In this document: in pieces, positions 28,600 through 37,558 of the stretch
Numbering within the stretch: the first letter of the stretch is position 1
Layout of the letters: each line of letters opens with the position of its first letter
Origin: Stutzerimonas stutzeri
GTDB taxonomy: Bacteria > Pseudomonadota > Gammaproteobacteria > Pseudomonadales > Pseudomonadaceae
Length of the DNA stretch: 64,000 nucleotides
Assembly (NCBI RefSeq): GCF_038561965.1
Contig: NZ_CP139348.1
Span: 4,464,001-4,528,000 of the forward strand
Direction: 5' to 3'
The notes under the pieces: model-generated
Database searches by the model: none
Told to the model about the DNA's origin: nothing
What the model saw: only the letters and a program-made list of their open reading frames with translations
Position numbers and translations under genes: made by a program

Positions 28600-29040
28600 G
28601 TGATCAAAATCCGCCCGGTTACCCCTGACGACCACGCGGCCTGGCTCGCACTCTGGCACGGCTATCAGCTCTTCTACGAGGCGCAGATACCGGAAGAAAC
28701 CAGCACCCTCACCTGGCAACGCTTTCTCGACCCGAGCGAGCCGATGCACGCCGCCCTCGCCTGGCACGGCGAGAACGCCGTCGGCCTGGTGCACTGGATC
28801 TTTCACCGCAGTTGCTGGACGGCAGGCGACTACTGCTACCTGCAGGACCTCTACGTAGCCGAAGGCGCACGCGGCGGCGGTTTCGGCCGCGCACTGATCG
28901 AACACGTTCAGCGCCAAGCGCGTGCTGCCGGGGCCAGCCGCGTGCACTGGCTGACTCAGGAAACCAACTACCAGGGCCGCATGCTCTATGACCGCATTGC
29001 CGACCGCACTGGTTTTATCCAGTACCGCCAGCTGCTCTGA
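28600..29040 (+). CDS. GNAT-family N-acetyltransferase
   Basis: This 146-residue GNAT protein has the acetyl-CoA-binding loop EGARGGGFGRALIEHV (about 85-104) and the motif B segment WLTQETNYQGRMLYDRIADRTGF. The start is GTG at 28600, preceded by GAAGAGGACGG. The acceptor is unknown. PaiA, the partner of PaiB in Bacillus, is a GNAT polyamine acetyltransferase, so a polyamine or amine acceptor is a reasonable guess from context only. Confidence 0.85.
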   Translation: MIKIRPVTPDDHAAWLALWHGYQLFYEAQIPEETSTLTWQRFLDPSEPMHAALAWHGENAVGLVHWIFHRSCWTAGDYCYLQDLYVAEGARGGGFGRALIEHVQRQARAAGASRVHWLTQETNYQGRMLYDRIADRTGFIQYRQLL

Positions 29041-29096
29041 GCAAGCGCAACTGCATCGGCCGGATCGCAGTTTTTCCTGCTGCGCGCGATGGCGCC

Positions 29097-29915
29097 TCAC
29101 TCGATCCCGAACAGCCCGTTCTGCACATGCGGCGTCGCCAGGCGCTCGCGGATCTCAGGGTCGATGCGCGGGTCGTCCGGGCTGTAGAGCATCACCTGGC
29201 GATAGGCACTGACCCGGTTGATCTCGCGGCCCAGGTATTCCCAGACCACCGAGGTGCACGCCGGCGTGCGGCGGTCGCCCGAGGAAACGCCGGTCTTCAT
29301 GCCATTAAGGCGGGTGATGCGGCTCTTGAAGCTGGGAATGAGGATGGTCTGGCTCATCTCGTTGAGCGTCAGCGATTCATAATCGATCAGGAACAACCGA
29401 TCCTGCAGGCAGAAGGCGGCGCCGAGGTAACGGCAGCGCACCCAATCCTCGGCGTCGCCAAGCGTCGGACTGGCGCGCTCCTGCCGCTCCTGGCGCTCGA
29501 ACAGGTACAGGCCGTTCTCCTCGCGCAGGTGTACCAGCGACATCAGGATGCTGCCCGGCACCGACATGCAGTTGGCGTATTCGAAGTAGTAGCCGCAATA
29601 GCGCGACAGGCTCGCGGCGTGCTCGCGCAGCGGTTGCAGCAGCGCGAGCAGCGGATCGGTACGCGGCACCGCCTGGGCCTCCGGATGCCGGGCGCCGACC
29701 AGCCGAGCGAACTGTTCGGGCGGCATCTCCAGCTCATAGCTCTCGACGCCGAAGAAGTCGCCGATGCGCTTGAGATTGAACGGCGTCGGCCGGCTCTGCG
29801 CCCCGAGGTACTTGTTGAACTGCGCCCGATTGATGGCCAGCTTGCGGCACACCTCAGCAATCGAGCGGTAGTGGCTGCAGAGCAACTTGAGGTTTTCGGC
29901 GAGGTGGGAAGTCAC
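29097..29915 (-). CDS. XRE-like HTH regulator with unknown C-terminal domain
   Basis: This 272-residue protein has an N-terminal helix-turn-helix (about 15-65: SIAEVCRKLAINRAQFNKYL) followed by a 200-residue domain of no recognised family, rich in aromatic residues. It is divergent from the alanine-type symporter with a 172-base gap. A GGCGCGAG/CTCGCGCC inverted repeat lies 19-54 bases upstream of its start, consistent with autoregulation. A ligand domain for an amino acid is inference. Confidence 0.8.
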   Translation of the reverse strand: MTSHLAENLKLLCSHYRSIAEVCRKLAINRAQFNKYLGAQSRPTPFNLKRIGDFFGVESYELEMPPEQFARLVGARHPEAQAVPRTDPLLALLQPLREHAASLSRYCGYYFEYANCMSVPGSILMSLVHLREENGLYLFERQERQERASPTLGDAEDWVRCRYLGAAFCLQDRLFLIDYESLTLNEMSQTILIPSFKSRITRLNGMKTGVSSGDRRTPACTSVVWEYLGREINRVSAYRQVMLYSPDDPRIDPEIRERLATPHVQNGLFGIE

Positions 29916-29933
29916 AGGACTGCCTAAGGAGTT

Positions 29934-29969
29934 GGCGCGAGTTGCGCCATTCTAGCATCAGCTCGCGCC
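29934..29969. promoter_or_regulatory. Inverted repeat, candidate operator of the XRE gene
   Basis: GGCGCGAG (29934-29941) and CTCGCGCC (29962-29969) flank a 20-base centre. A second, nested TGGCGC/GCGCCA pair lies at 29933-29949. This is just upstream of the XRE start at 29915 and within the divergent promoter region. Confidence 0.5.
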
Positions 29970-30087
29970 ACTTCGCGGCCAGCCGCGAAATTGCCCTGCG
30001 CGCCGCACTGTTGAAACATCCTCCGCTTGCACGGCGCAGCGGCGCGCGCCGGATGCTTCTAACAACGACAACAAGGTGAACATTGCC

Positions 30088-31509
30088 ATGCTCGACCTTC
30101 TAAACGACCTCATTTGGAGCAAGCTGCTGATCGTCATGCTGATCGGCCTCGGTCTGCTCTTCACCATCCGCTCCGGCTTCGTCCAGTTCCGCTATTTCGG
30201 CAACATGTTCACGATTTTCGGTCACGCCTTCGAGCGTCAACCGGGTCAGCTCTCCTCCTTCCAGGCCTTGATGCTCTCGGTCGCCGGCCGGGTCGGCGCA
30301 GGCAACATCGCCGGTGTTTCCGTGGCGATCATGCTCGGCGGCCCTGGCGCGATCTTCTGGATGTGGGTGGTGGCACTGGTGGGCATGGCGACCAGCTACT
30401 TCGAATGCTCGCTGGCGCAGCTGTACAAGCGTCGCGAACCGGATGGCACCTACCGCGGCGGCCCGGCTTTCTACATCCAGCACGGCCTGGGCCAGCGCTG
30501 GCTCGGCATCGTCGTCTCGATCCTGCTGCTGATGACCTTCGGCTTCGGCTTCAACGCCGTGCAGTCGTTCACCGTGGCCAGCTCGCTGCACGACACCTTC
30601 GGCGTGCCGACCGTTGCCAGTGGCATCGCGTTGACCCTGGTGATCGCCGGCATCATCTTCGGCGGCATTCGCCGCATCGCCAAGTGGGCGGACGTGCTGG
30701 TACCGGTCATGGCGTTCTCCTACCTGGCCATGGCGCTGTTCGTCATCGGCAGCAACTTCAGCGCGATTCCGGAGACCTTCGGCCTGATCTTCCGTAGCGC
30801 CTTCGGCCTGGAGCAGGCGTTCGCTGGCGGCATCGGCGCGGCGATCCTGATGGGCGTCAAGCGCGGCCTGTTCTCCAACGAAGCGGGCCTGGGCAGTGCG
30901 CCCAACGTCGCGGCAGTTGCAGAAGTGAAGCACCCGGTAGCGCAGGGCATTGTGCAGTCGCTGTCGGTGTTCATCGACACCATCATCCTGTGCAGCTGCA
31001 CAGCGCTGATCATCCTGCTCTCCGGCGTCTACGAGCCAGGCATGGACCAGGCCGGCGTGGTGCTGACCCAGACCGCCGTGGCTGCCGTGGTTGGCGAATG
31101 GGGCCGGGTGTTCGTCAGCATCGCGCTGCTGCTGTTCGTGTTCACTACGCTGATCTACAACTACTACCTGGGCGAAAACGCGCTGGGCTTCTTTACCGAG
31201 AAGCGCATGCCGGTAGTGATCTACCGCATCCTGGTGGTGATCCTCGTGCTCTGGGGTTCGGTGCAGGATCTGGGCACCGTGTTCGCCTTCGCCGACGTGA
31301 CCATGGGCCTGCTGGCGATCGCCAACCTCATCGCCGTGACCCTGCTGTTCAAGGTCGGCCTGCGTCTGATGCGCGACTATGACCGCCAGATCCGCGCGGG
31401 CATCGAGCAGCCAGTGCTCGATCCGAAGGACTTCGCCGACCTGGATCTCGACCCAGCGGTGTGGCAGGCGAACATGCCGGCCGCACAAAGCACCGCCGAG
31501 CGCCGCTAA
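30088..31509 (+). CDS. Alanine/glycine:cation symporter (AGCS family)
   Basis: This sodium-coupled amino-acid importer is 473 residues from the ATG at 30088, with about 11 membrane segments. Family markers are GRVGAGNIAGVSVAI and GLGSAPNVAAVAEVKHPVAQG. An in-frame GTG at 30076 is a less likely start. The likely substrate is alanine or glycine. It is probably controlled by the divergent XRE protein and ends before a hairpin at 31525. Confidence 0.92.
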   Translation: MLDLLNDLIWSKLLIVMLIGLGLLFTIRSGFVQFRYFGNMFTIFGHAFERQPGQLSSFQALMLSVAGRVGAGNIAGVSVAIMLGGPGAIFWMWVVALVGMATSYFECSLAQLYKRREPDGTYRGGPAFYIQHGLGQRWLGIVVSILLLMTFGFGFNAVQSFTVASSLHDTFGVPTVASGIALTLVIAGIIFGGIRRIAKWADVLVPVMAFSYLAMALFVIGSNFSAIPETFGLIFRSAFGLEQAFAGGIGAAILMGVKRGLFSNEAGLGSAPNVAAVAEVKHPVAQGIVQSLSVFIDTIILCSCTALIILLSGVYEPGMDQAGVVLTQTAVAAVVGEWGRVFVSIALLLFVFTTLIYNYYLGENALGFFTEKRMPVVIYRILVVILVLWGSVQDLGTVFAFADVTMGLLAIANLIAVTLLFKVGLRLMRDYDRQIRAGIEQPVLDPKDFADLDLDPAVWQANMPAAQSTAERR

Positions 31510-31524
31510 CGCCGCGACGCGACA

Positions 31525-31559
31525 GGCCAGCCCCCAAGCTCCGCACCGCGGGGCTGGCC
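31525..31559 (+). terminator. Terminator-like hairpin after the AGCS symporter
   Basis: GGCCAGCCCC and GGGGCTGGCC form a perfect 10-bp stem with a 15-base loop. It lies 16 bases after the stop and lacks a strong T run. Confidence 0.5.
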
Positions 31560-31608
31560 CCTTCCGCCTGATTCCTGATGGCCTGCGCCGACCGAGCGAG
31601 GAGTGCGC

Positions 31609-32592
31609 GTGAACCCACCAATCGAACGCCTGCTGGTGCTCTACACCGGCGGCACCATCGGCATGCAACAAAGCGCCGCCGGGCTGATGCCGGCATCCGG
31701 GTTCGAAGCCCGCATGCGCGCACAGCAAGCGTGCGAGCCGGGCCCGCTGCCGGAATGGTCTTTCCAGGAACTGCAGCCGCTGCTGGACAGCGCCGACATG
31801 CAGCCCGTGCATTGGTTGCAGATGGCGACAACCATCCGCGACGCCGTAGCGCAGGGTCGCTGCGATGCGGTCCTGCTGCTACACGGTACCGACACCCTGG
31901 CCTACAGCGCCGCTGCCCTGTCATTCCTGCTCCTCGACCTGCCTGAACCGGTGCTGCTCACGGGCGCCATGCTGCCGGCAGGAAGCGAAGGCAGCGATGC
32001 CTGGCCCAACCTGTTCGGCGCCCTGCGCGCGTTGCAGGCTGGTCGGGTGCAAGGCGTGCGCCTGTTCTTCAATGACGTGCTGCTACATGGCGCGCGGGTC
32101 AGCAAACTGCGCAGCGATGCCTTCGACGCGTTTGCCGAAGCGCCTCGACAGCGGCTGGCAGCAGCGACGTCCGAACGCCCGCCCGTTCTGCTGCCACAAC
32201 ACCCGGCCCATGTCGTGGTGCTGCCGCTGTATCCCGGCGTCGGCGCCGCGCAGATCCGGGCGCTGGTAGCCAGCGGCGCCCAAGCGCTATTGCTCGAATG
32301 CTACGGCAGCGGCACCGGCCCGGCAGGCGACCTCGACTTCGTCGACGCGTTGCGCAGCGCGCATGGGCAAGGTGTGGTGCTGGCGGCGATCAGCCAATGC
32401 CCCGGCGGTCATGTCGATTTCGGTATCTATGCCACCGGCAGCGGCCTGCGCGATGCAGGTTTGATCTCCGGCGGCGGCATGACCCGAGAAGCCGCTCTGG
32501 GCAAGCTGTTCGCCCTCCTCTCCGCCGGGCTCGACCAAGCCCAGGTCGAGCACTGGTTCTGCCGCGACCTGTGCGGCGAAATGGCCGACTGA
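31609..32592 (+). CDS. Type I/II L-asparaginase
   Basis: This 327-residue threonine amidohydrolase hydrolyses asparagine to aspartate and ammonia. The N-terminal catalytic loop is YTGGTIG, the second catalytic motif LLHGTDTLAYSA holds Thr-Asp, and the Lys lies in KLRSDAF. No signal peptide is visible, suggesting a cytoplasmic AnsA-like role. The start is GTG at 31609, five bases after GCGAGGAG; the GTG at 31603 is inside the Shine-Dalgarno site. The aspartate made would feed AspA. Confidence 0.92.
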   Translation: MNPPIERLLVLYTGGTIGMQQSAAGLMPASGFEARMRAQQACEPGPLPEWSFQELQPLLDSADMQPVHWLQMATTIRDAVAQGRCDAVLLLHGTDTLAYSAAALSFLLLDLPEPVLLTGAMLPAGSEGSDAWPNLFGALRALQAGRVQGVRLFFNDVLLHGARVSKLRSDAFDAFAEAPRQRLAAATSERPPVLLPQHPAHVVVLPLYPGVGAAQIRALVASGAQALLLECYGSGTGPAGDLDFVDALRSAHGQGVVLAAISQCPGGHVDFGIYATGSGLRDAGLISGGGMTREAALGKLFALLSAGLDQAQVEHWFCRDLCGEMAD

Positions 32593-32719
32593 AGGCCACT
32601 GCCCCAGCAGAATGCGCGCTGTCCCGCAGCGCGGGTGCTGCCGGCTGGCGGTAGCCGCTCGGCACCGCTAACCTTGCTTACGCCAACAACTAATAAAAAA
32701 GCGTCAAGGAGCCGATGCC

Positions 32720-33529
32720 ATGGCCAGATCTCGAACTGCCGGGGCGCTGTTCGCCCTGCTCATCAGCGCTGCATGCGCCGCCCAGGCCGAACTGCCCGTC
32801 AACTACGCCATCACCCTGCAGACCGACACCTTCCCACCCTTCAACATGGGTCCCAACAGCAAAAGCTTCGCCCGTGGCGACGACGTGCAGGGGATCGACG
32901 CCGATACGGTGCGCGACATCTTTCGCCGCGCCGGCATCGCCTACAACTTGACCCTGCGTGGCCCGTGGAGCCGGCTCTACGAACAGACCCGCCAGCAATC
33001 CGCCCACGGCCTGTTCTCGGTGGCGCGAACACCGCAGAATGCCGGACACTTCAAATGGGTTGGACCGCTGGCCCACCATGACAGCGTGCTGCTGGCGCCT
33101 GCCGGCAAGGGTCTGAAATTCGACAGCCTGGCACAGGCTCAGGGCTACCAGATCGGCGGTCATACCAATGGCAGCGTAAGCCTGTTTCTGGAAAGCCAAG
33201 GCATCACCACCAGCAACAGCCTCAACGACGCGGAGAATCTGCGCAAACTGCTGACCGGGCGCATCGACCTTTGGGCGGTGGCCGACCCCGTATGGCGCTA
33301 TTACGCCCGGCAGCAGGGCGTCGACGAAAGCCAATTGCAGGTGGTGTTGAGCTATCGCAGCGAGCCCATGTATCTCGCGCTCAGCCCCGAGACGCCGGAC
33401 GCGGTAGTCAGCCGGTTGCAGAAGGCTCTCGACGAGGTGATTGCCGAGGGCTACGCCGGCTGCAGCAAGACGCCGGACCTTTGCTACCTGATCCAGAACC
33501 GAAGCAAGACGCTCGCCGGCAATCGCTGA
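32720..33529 (+). CDS. Periplasmic solute-binding protein, SBP_bac_3 type
   Basis: This 269-residue protein has a signal peptide (cleavage near CAAQAE, residue 23) and a polar-amino-acid-type binding fold: TLQTDTFPPFNM, GIDADTVRDIFRRAGI, then TGRIDLWAVADPVWRYYARQ. No ABC permease or ATPase is adjacent, so it may be an orphan receptor or serve a transporter encoded elsewhere. Two Cys near the C-terminus (GCSKTPDLCYL) could form a disulfide. Confidence 0.85.
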   Translation: MARSRTAGALFALLISAACAAQAELPVNYAITLQTDTFPPFNMGPNSKSFARGDDVQGIDADTVRDIFRRAGIAYNLTLRGPWSRLYEQTRQQSAHGLFSVARTPQNAGHFKWVGPLAHHDSVLLAPAGKGLKFDSLAQAQGYQIGGHTNGSVSLFLESQGITTSNSLNDAENLRKLLTGRIDLWAVADPVWRYYARQQGVDESQLQVVLSYRSEPMYLALSPETPDAVVSRLQKALDEVIAEGYAGCSKTPDLCYLIQNRSKTLAGNR

Positions 33530-33595
33530 GCCGCAGCCCGGCCAGCGGTACGTCTCGCCGCACGCTCAGGGGCCAGGAGCGGTAGCGTGTGCTCC

Positions 33596-34294
33596 TTACC
33601 CTACCTGATAACGTGCCCGCGGCGTGGCCATCGGCAACGGGCCGTCACCGACCAGGCGGAACTGGCCTTTCTCCGCGTCGTAGGCGCGAATCTCGCTGGT
33701 GCCGATGTTGTAGATCCAACCGTGAATGAACAGCTGACCGCTGGCCAGACGCGCCGCCACCGACGGGTGGGTGCGCAGATGATCGAGCTGAGCCACCACG
33801 TTCTCCTCGGTAAGGATGCCCAGGGTGTTGTGGTCGGCGCAGCCACAATTCTGCTCGACGACGATCTTCGCCACTTCGGCATGGCGCAGCCAGCCTTTGA
33901 CCGTCGGCATGCGCTCCAACTGAGCCGGATTGAGCACCGCCTTCATCGCACCGCAGTCGGAATGGCCGCAGACGATGATGTGCTGCACACCGAGCGCCAT
34001 CACCGCGAATTCGATGGCCGTCGAGACGCCACCGTTCATCTGCCCGTAAGGCGGCACCACGTTGCCGACGTTGCGGGTGACGAACAGGTCGCCGGGCGAG
34101 CTCTGGGTTATCAGCTCGGGGATGATCCGCGAGTCCGCACACGTGATGAACATGGCTCTGGGTTTTTGTTCGTAGGCGAGCTTCTCGAACAGCTCACGCT
34201 GCTGTGGGAATACCTCTTCGCGGAAGCGCTTGACGCCGGAAACGATGTGATCGAGCGCCTCCTGGGCGGTTTCGCTCATCTTGTCATCGCTCAT
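33596..34294 (-). CDS. Beta-class carbonic anhydrase
   Basis: This 232-residue zinc enzyme interconverts CO2 and bicarbonate. The ligands visible are Cys52 (in CADSR, with the Asp54-Arg56 dyad), His111 and Cys114 (in HSDCG). The start at 34294 is chosen over an upstream Met because of the MSDDKMSETAQEALDHI family N-terminus and a GGAGAGAATCGAAC site. It lies 45 bases after glsA on the same strand and near the SbtAB-like genes and pyruvate carboxylase, so a role in bicarbonate supply is likely. Confidence 0.94.
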   Translation of the reverse strand: MSDDKMSETAQEALDHIVSGVKRFREEVFPQQRELFEKLAYEQKPRAMFITCADSRIIPELITQSSPGDLFVTRNVGNVVPPYGQMNGGVSTAIEFAVMALGVQHIIVCGHSDCGAMKAVLNPAQLERMPTVKGWLRHAEVAKIVVEQNCGCADHNTLGILTEENVVAQLDHLRTHPSVAARLASGQLFIHGWIYNIGTSEIRAYDAEKGQFRLVGDGPLPMATPRARYQVG

Positions 34295-34339
34295 GTTCGA
34301 TTCTCTCCAAAATAGGTTGAGTGGCCATTGGCACACGCG

Positions 34340-35248
34340 TCAGAAGATGGACCAACCAATACGCTGCGACAGCGCCTCGAGGGCTGCCATGCCGATCAGC
34401 GAATTGCCGGCGGCATTCAGTTCCGGCGACCACACGCAAACGGTGAAGCGTCCCGGCACCACCGCGACGATGCCGCCACCGACGCCGCTCTTGCCGGGCA
34501 AACCGACCCGATAGGCAAAGTTGCCGGCCTCGTCGTACAGGCCGCTGGTAGCCATGATGGCGTTGACCTGCTTGGCCTGACGCGGCGCCAGCACCCTCTC
34601 GCCGCTCTGCGGGCAGGCACCATCACGGGCAAGGAAAGCGAAGGCGCGGGCCAGGTCGACGCAATTCATGCGCAGCGCACAGTGATGAAAATAGCTGCGC
34701 AGCACGGCCTCCACATCGTTGTGGAAGTTGCCGAAGGACTGCATCAAATAGGCCATCGCTGCGTTGCGTGCCCGGTGCTGATATTCCGACTCTGCGACCC
34801 GGCTGTCGGAGACGATCAGCGGATTGCCCGCCAGATGCCGAACGAAATCGCGCATCGACAGCGCCGGTACCGCGAAGCGCGACTGGTTGATATCGCAAAT
34901 CACCAACGCACCGGCGTTGATGAACGGATTGCGCGGCCGACCGCGTTCGAACTCCAGCTGTACCAGCGAATTGAACGGTTGCCCGGACGGCTCATGACCG
35001 AGTCGCTCCCACAGTGATTCGCCACCATGCTGGATTGCCTGGACCAGACTGAACACCTTGGACATGCTCTGGATCGAAAACGGCGTTGTGGCGTCACCCG
35101 CTTGGTAAAGCTCACCATCAGCACTGCAGACCGCGATGCCCAGCTGATCGGCCGGCACGTCTGCCAGCGCGGGGATGTAATCCGCAACCTTGCCCCGCCC
35201 AAGCAACGGACGGACCTCATCGAGGATTTCGCTCAACAGGTTTTGCAT
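34340..35248 (-). CDS. glsA: Glutaminase, GlsA family
   Basis: This 302-residue serine-dependent beta-lactamase-like glutaminase hydrolyses glutamine to glutamate and ammonia. The Ser61-x-x-Lys64 motif in SIQSMSKVF is the catalytic pair. NPFINAGALV and GLPGKSGVGGGIVAV are family hallmarks. The frame is open far upstream, but the ATG at 35248 with GGGAG just before it gives the normal family length. It is likely the first gene of an operon with the carbonic anhydrase. Confidence 0.94.
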   Translation of the reverse strand: MQNLLSEILDEVRPLLGRGKVADYIPALADVPADQLGIAVCSADGELYQAGDATTPFSIQSMSKVFSLVQAIQHGGESLWERLGHEPSGQPFNSLVQLEFERGRPRNPFINAGALVICDINQSRFAVPALSMRDFVRHLAGNPLIVSDSRVAESEYQHRARNAAMAYLMQSFGNFHNDVEAVLRSYFHHCALRMNCVDLARAFAFLARDGACPQSGERVLAPRQAKQVNAIMATSGLYDEAGNFAYRVGLPGKSGVGGGIVAVVPGRFTVCVWSPELNAAGNSLIGMAALEALSQRIGWSIF

Positions 35249-35630
35249 GCCACTCCCATGGAAGATTTCTCGCGCGCCGCGCCGTAGGCTACTAGACGCC
35301 ATTCGGACCACACCCATCACAGTCGACGTCGCGCCTGGCGCAGATTTCCAGGCGTGTCCGATCTGTGCTTCGTCGACCCGACAGAGCCCGCCACCCGTTC
35401 CGCGCGGGCCGGTCGTCCGAGACTCGGGCAAGTCGCTAACGGCACTTGGTTCGACGCCAACCGCGGCCGCTTTATCCAGCAATTCAGTACCGCCACGCGC
35501 TTCGGGAAGTGTGACGAGCGCCCACCTGCGGCGCGGCGCCATATTCGGCATCGCAATCGGCTCAGGTATAGTGCCGCCCGCTTTACGGGGCACGGCCTGT
35601 GTCCTGGGCGTCACCACAAGGAAAGAACCG
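35249..35630. other. 382-base divergent intergenic region
   Basis: This lies between glsA and a lipoprotein gene. Open frames exist on both strands, but they have no start with a convincing ribosome site and no recognisable domain. Promoters for both flanking genes must lie here; I could not pick a clear -35/-10 pair. Confidence 0.5.
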
Positions 35631-36026
35631 ATGATGATCAAACGTGCCGCAGGTGTGCTGGCGCTCGCGCTGGCAGCCACCGGCTGCTCCACCGCGACCT
35701 ACTTCAAGCTGCCCGAGAACAGCAAAGTCGCCGTCTACGAGCGGCCCCAGCAATATTCACAGGGGTTTGTCAAAACCCGTCCGTTCTTTTGGACAGCCGC
35801 TGGCGGCATCCCCTACAAGCTGAGCAGCGACAACGGCGAACTGTTGCAGCAGGGCAAGCTACGTGCACGCTTCCGTGTTGCCTCCATCTTCTGGCCACCA
35901 GGCGGCATCATCTACTGGCCCATGGGCTTCGGTCAGCGCTGCTACGACCTGACCGGCGCAGCGCCCCTCACCTGCACCCAGGGTGACCTCAAGCAGTTGC
36001 GTAGCCAGCATCGGCTCGATCGCTAG
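35631..36026 (+). CDS. Small lipoprotein
   Basis: This 131-residue protein has a lipoprotein signal, MMIKRAAGVLALALAATGCS, with the lipid-modified Cys at residue 19. The mature part contains PFFWTAAGGIPY and FRVASIFWPPGGIIYWPMGF, aromatic-proline-rich segments that suggest a beta fold, and two further Cys (QRCYDL, LTCTQG). I do not recognise the family. It is monocistronic, convergent with the SbtB-like gene. AAGGAAAGAACCG precedes the start. Confidence 0.78.
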   Translation: MMIKRAAGVLALALAATGCSTATYFKLPENSKVAVYERPQQYSQGFVKTRPFFWTAAGGIPYKLSSDNGELLQQGKLRARFRVASIFWPPGGIIYWPMGFGQRCYDLTGAAPLTCTQGDLKQLRSQHRLDR

Positions 36027-36117
36027 GTTTCTCGCAAGCCGCCCGGCCTGACCTGCGCCAGGGCGGCGGTTGAACCGAGGACGCTGCCCGAGCAGCCGAG
36101 CAATCCATCTGATCGGC

Positions 36118-36420
36118 TTAAAACTTCTCGGGCCGCAGCACTTCGACTTCGGCCAGGTAGCAGACCATCGCGAAATGCTCGTAGTAACGGGCCTGCAGGT
36201 GCTCGGCGATACGCTCGGCGACCTCGCGACTGCAGATCACCTCCAGCCGGATGTTGCCGTCGGTGTCCCAGCCGGCACTGCGTACGCCGCGGCTGCCGCT
36301 GCCGCGGGCGTCCGACAGCGTCCAGCCAGGCGCGCCCAGGGTTTTCAGGTCGGCGACCAGTTTGTGTTCCAGTGCGGCCTCACAGATCACGGTCAGCAAT
36401 GTTCGATTGTGCGCGTTCAT
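36118..36420 (-). CDS. SbtB-like PII-family signalling protein
   Basis: This 100-residue ferredoxin-like PII-family protein begins MNAHNRTLLTVICEAALEHK. The T-loop-like region GSGSRGVRSAGWDTDGNIRLEVIC and the C-terminal VEVLRPEKF are typical of SbtB homologues. Cyanobacterial SbtB binds adenine nucleotides and gates SbtA. The cyanobacterial C-terminal CGPxGC redox loop is missing here. The gene starts one base after the stop of the SbtA-like gene, which strongly supports a transporter-regulator pair. Confidence 0.9.
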   Translation of the reverse strand: MNAHNRTLLTVICEAALEHKLVADLKTLGAPGWTLSDARGSGSRGVRSAGWDTDGNIRLEVICSREVAERIAEHLQARYYEHFAMVCYLAEVEVLRPEKF

Positions 36421-36421
36421 C

Positions 36422-37363
36422 TCAGAACCCCCAGGCGATCAGCCGCTCGGCCAGCGCCAGATAGAGCGGAATGCCGATCAGGATGTTGAACGGAAAGGTA
36501 ATGCCCAGCGAGGCGGTCAGCGACAGTGACGGATTGGCCTCCGGCACTGCCAGACGCATCGCCGCAGGCACCGCGATATAGGACGCACTCGCCGCCAGCG
36601 TGGCAAGCATCGCCGTGCCGCCCAGCGACAGACCCATGAAGCGCGCCAGCGCAGCGCCGATCAGCGCACCAATCAGCGGCATGATCAGGGCGAAGGCGGC
36701 AAGCTTGACGCCGTAGCGCTTGAGCGAGCCCAGCTGGCCGGAGGCGATCAGCCCCATCTCCAGCAGGAAGAACGCCAGCACCGGTTTGAACATGCTGGTG
36801 TACAGGGGTTCGAGCGGCTTGATCGCTTCCTTCCCGGCAATCGCACCGATCAGCAGGCCACCCAGCAGCAGCATGATGCTCTTGCCGAGGAATATCTCGC
36901 GGCCCAGCTCCTTCCAGTCGGTATCGCGCGACACGCCCTTGGCCAGCAGGATGCCCACCAGAATCGCCGGGACCTCAAGGATTGCCACGAACAGCGGCAT
37001 GTAGCTTTCGAAGAAGATTTCCCGCGCTGCCAGATAAGCCACCACTACGGCGAACGTACCGGCACTCACCGAACCGTAGTGCGCCGCCACGGCCGCCGCG
37101 TTCACCCGGTCGAAGCGCAGGCCGCGCAGCAGGACGAACGCCAGGATCGGCAGCAACACACCCAGCGCCAGCACCAGCAGCGACTGGCCCAGCAATGCGG
37201 CACTGGCCTGCTCGGCCAGCTCCACGCCGCCATGCAGCCCGATGGCCAGCAGGAGCACGATGGACAGCGTTTCATAGAGTGCCGGTGGCAGCTTCAACTC
37301 GCTCTTCACCAACCCGGCGAACAGGCCGAAAACGAAGAACAGCACTACTGGGTCGATACCCAT
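36422..37363 (-). CDS. SbtA-like sodium-dependent bicarbonate permease
   Basis: This 313-residue inner-membrane protein of the SbtA (DUF897) family has about ten hydrophobic helices in two inverted halves, with AHYGSVSAGTFAVVVAYL in the first and AASASYIAVPAAMRLAVPEA in the second, where SbtA binds Na+ and bicarbonate. It is followed by the SbtB-like gene. A factor-independent terminator separates it from the upstream oadA, so it has its own promoter in 37364-37414. Transport of another anion cannot be excluded from sequence alone. Confidence 0.9.
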   Translation of the reverse strand: MGIDPVVLFFVFGLFAGLVKSELKLPPALYETLSIVLLLAIGLHGGVELAEQASAALLGQSLLVLALGVLLPILAFVLLRGLRFDRVNAAAVAAHYGSVSAGTFAVVVAYLAAREIFFESYMPLFVAILEVPAILVGILLAKGVSRDTDWKELGREIFLGKSIMLLLGGLLIGAIAGKEAIKPLEPLYTSMFKPVLAFFLLEMGLIASGQLGSLKRYGVKLAAFALIMPLIGALIGAALARFMGLSLGGTAMLATLAASASYIAVPAAMRLAVPEANPSLSLTASLGITFPFNILIGIPLYLALAERLIAWGF

Positions 37364-37414
37364 CTACATTCTCCACAGCATGGAAGGTGAACCACTCCCT
37401 GGCGGACACGGGCC

Positions 37415-37438
37415 TAAAAAAGGAGCCACGCGGGCTCC
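37415..37438 (-). terminator. Intrinsic terminator after oadA
   Basis: On the minus strand, GGAGCC-CGCGT-GGCTCC is followed by a run of T (37415-37421). It ends the pycA-oadA message before sbtA. Confidence 0.75.
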
Positions 37439-37558
37439 AAAGGGGACATGCTACCAGCGCGCCACCGCCGGGCTAGCCAACGTCGCTTTGCGCAGCGTAG
37501 CCGGCCCGCATTGCAGCGGCGCCAATGTGGCGTGCCAGGACGCCACACTGCCCATCGT

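Noticed and set aside
30100..31812. A 570-codon frame antisense to the AGCS symporter
   Set aside because: Low-complexity His/Gln/Glu/Ala composition and no motif; the plus-strand symporter explains the sequence.
35249..35692. An N-terminal extension of glutaminase of about 148 residues
   Set aside because: No homology-like content, and a good ribosome site exists at 35248, giving the normal family length.
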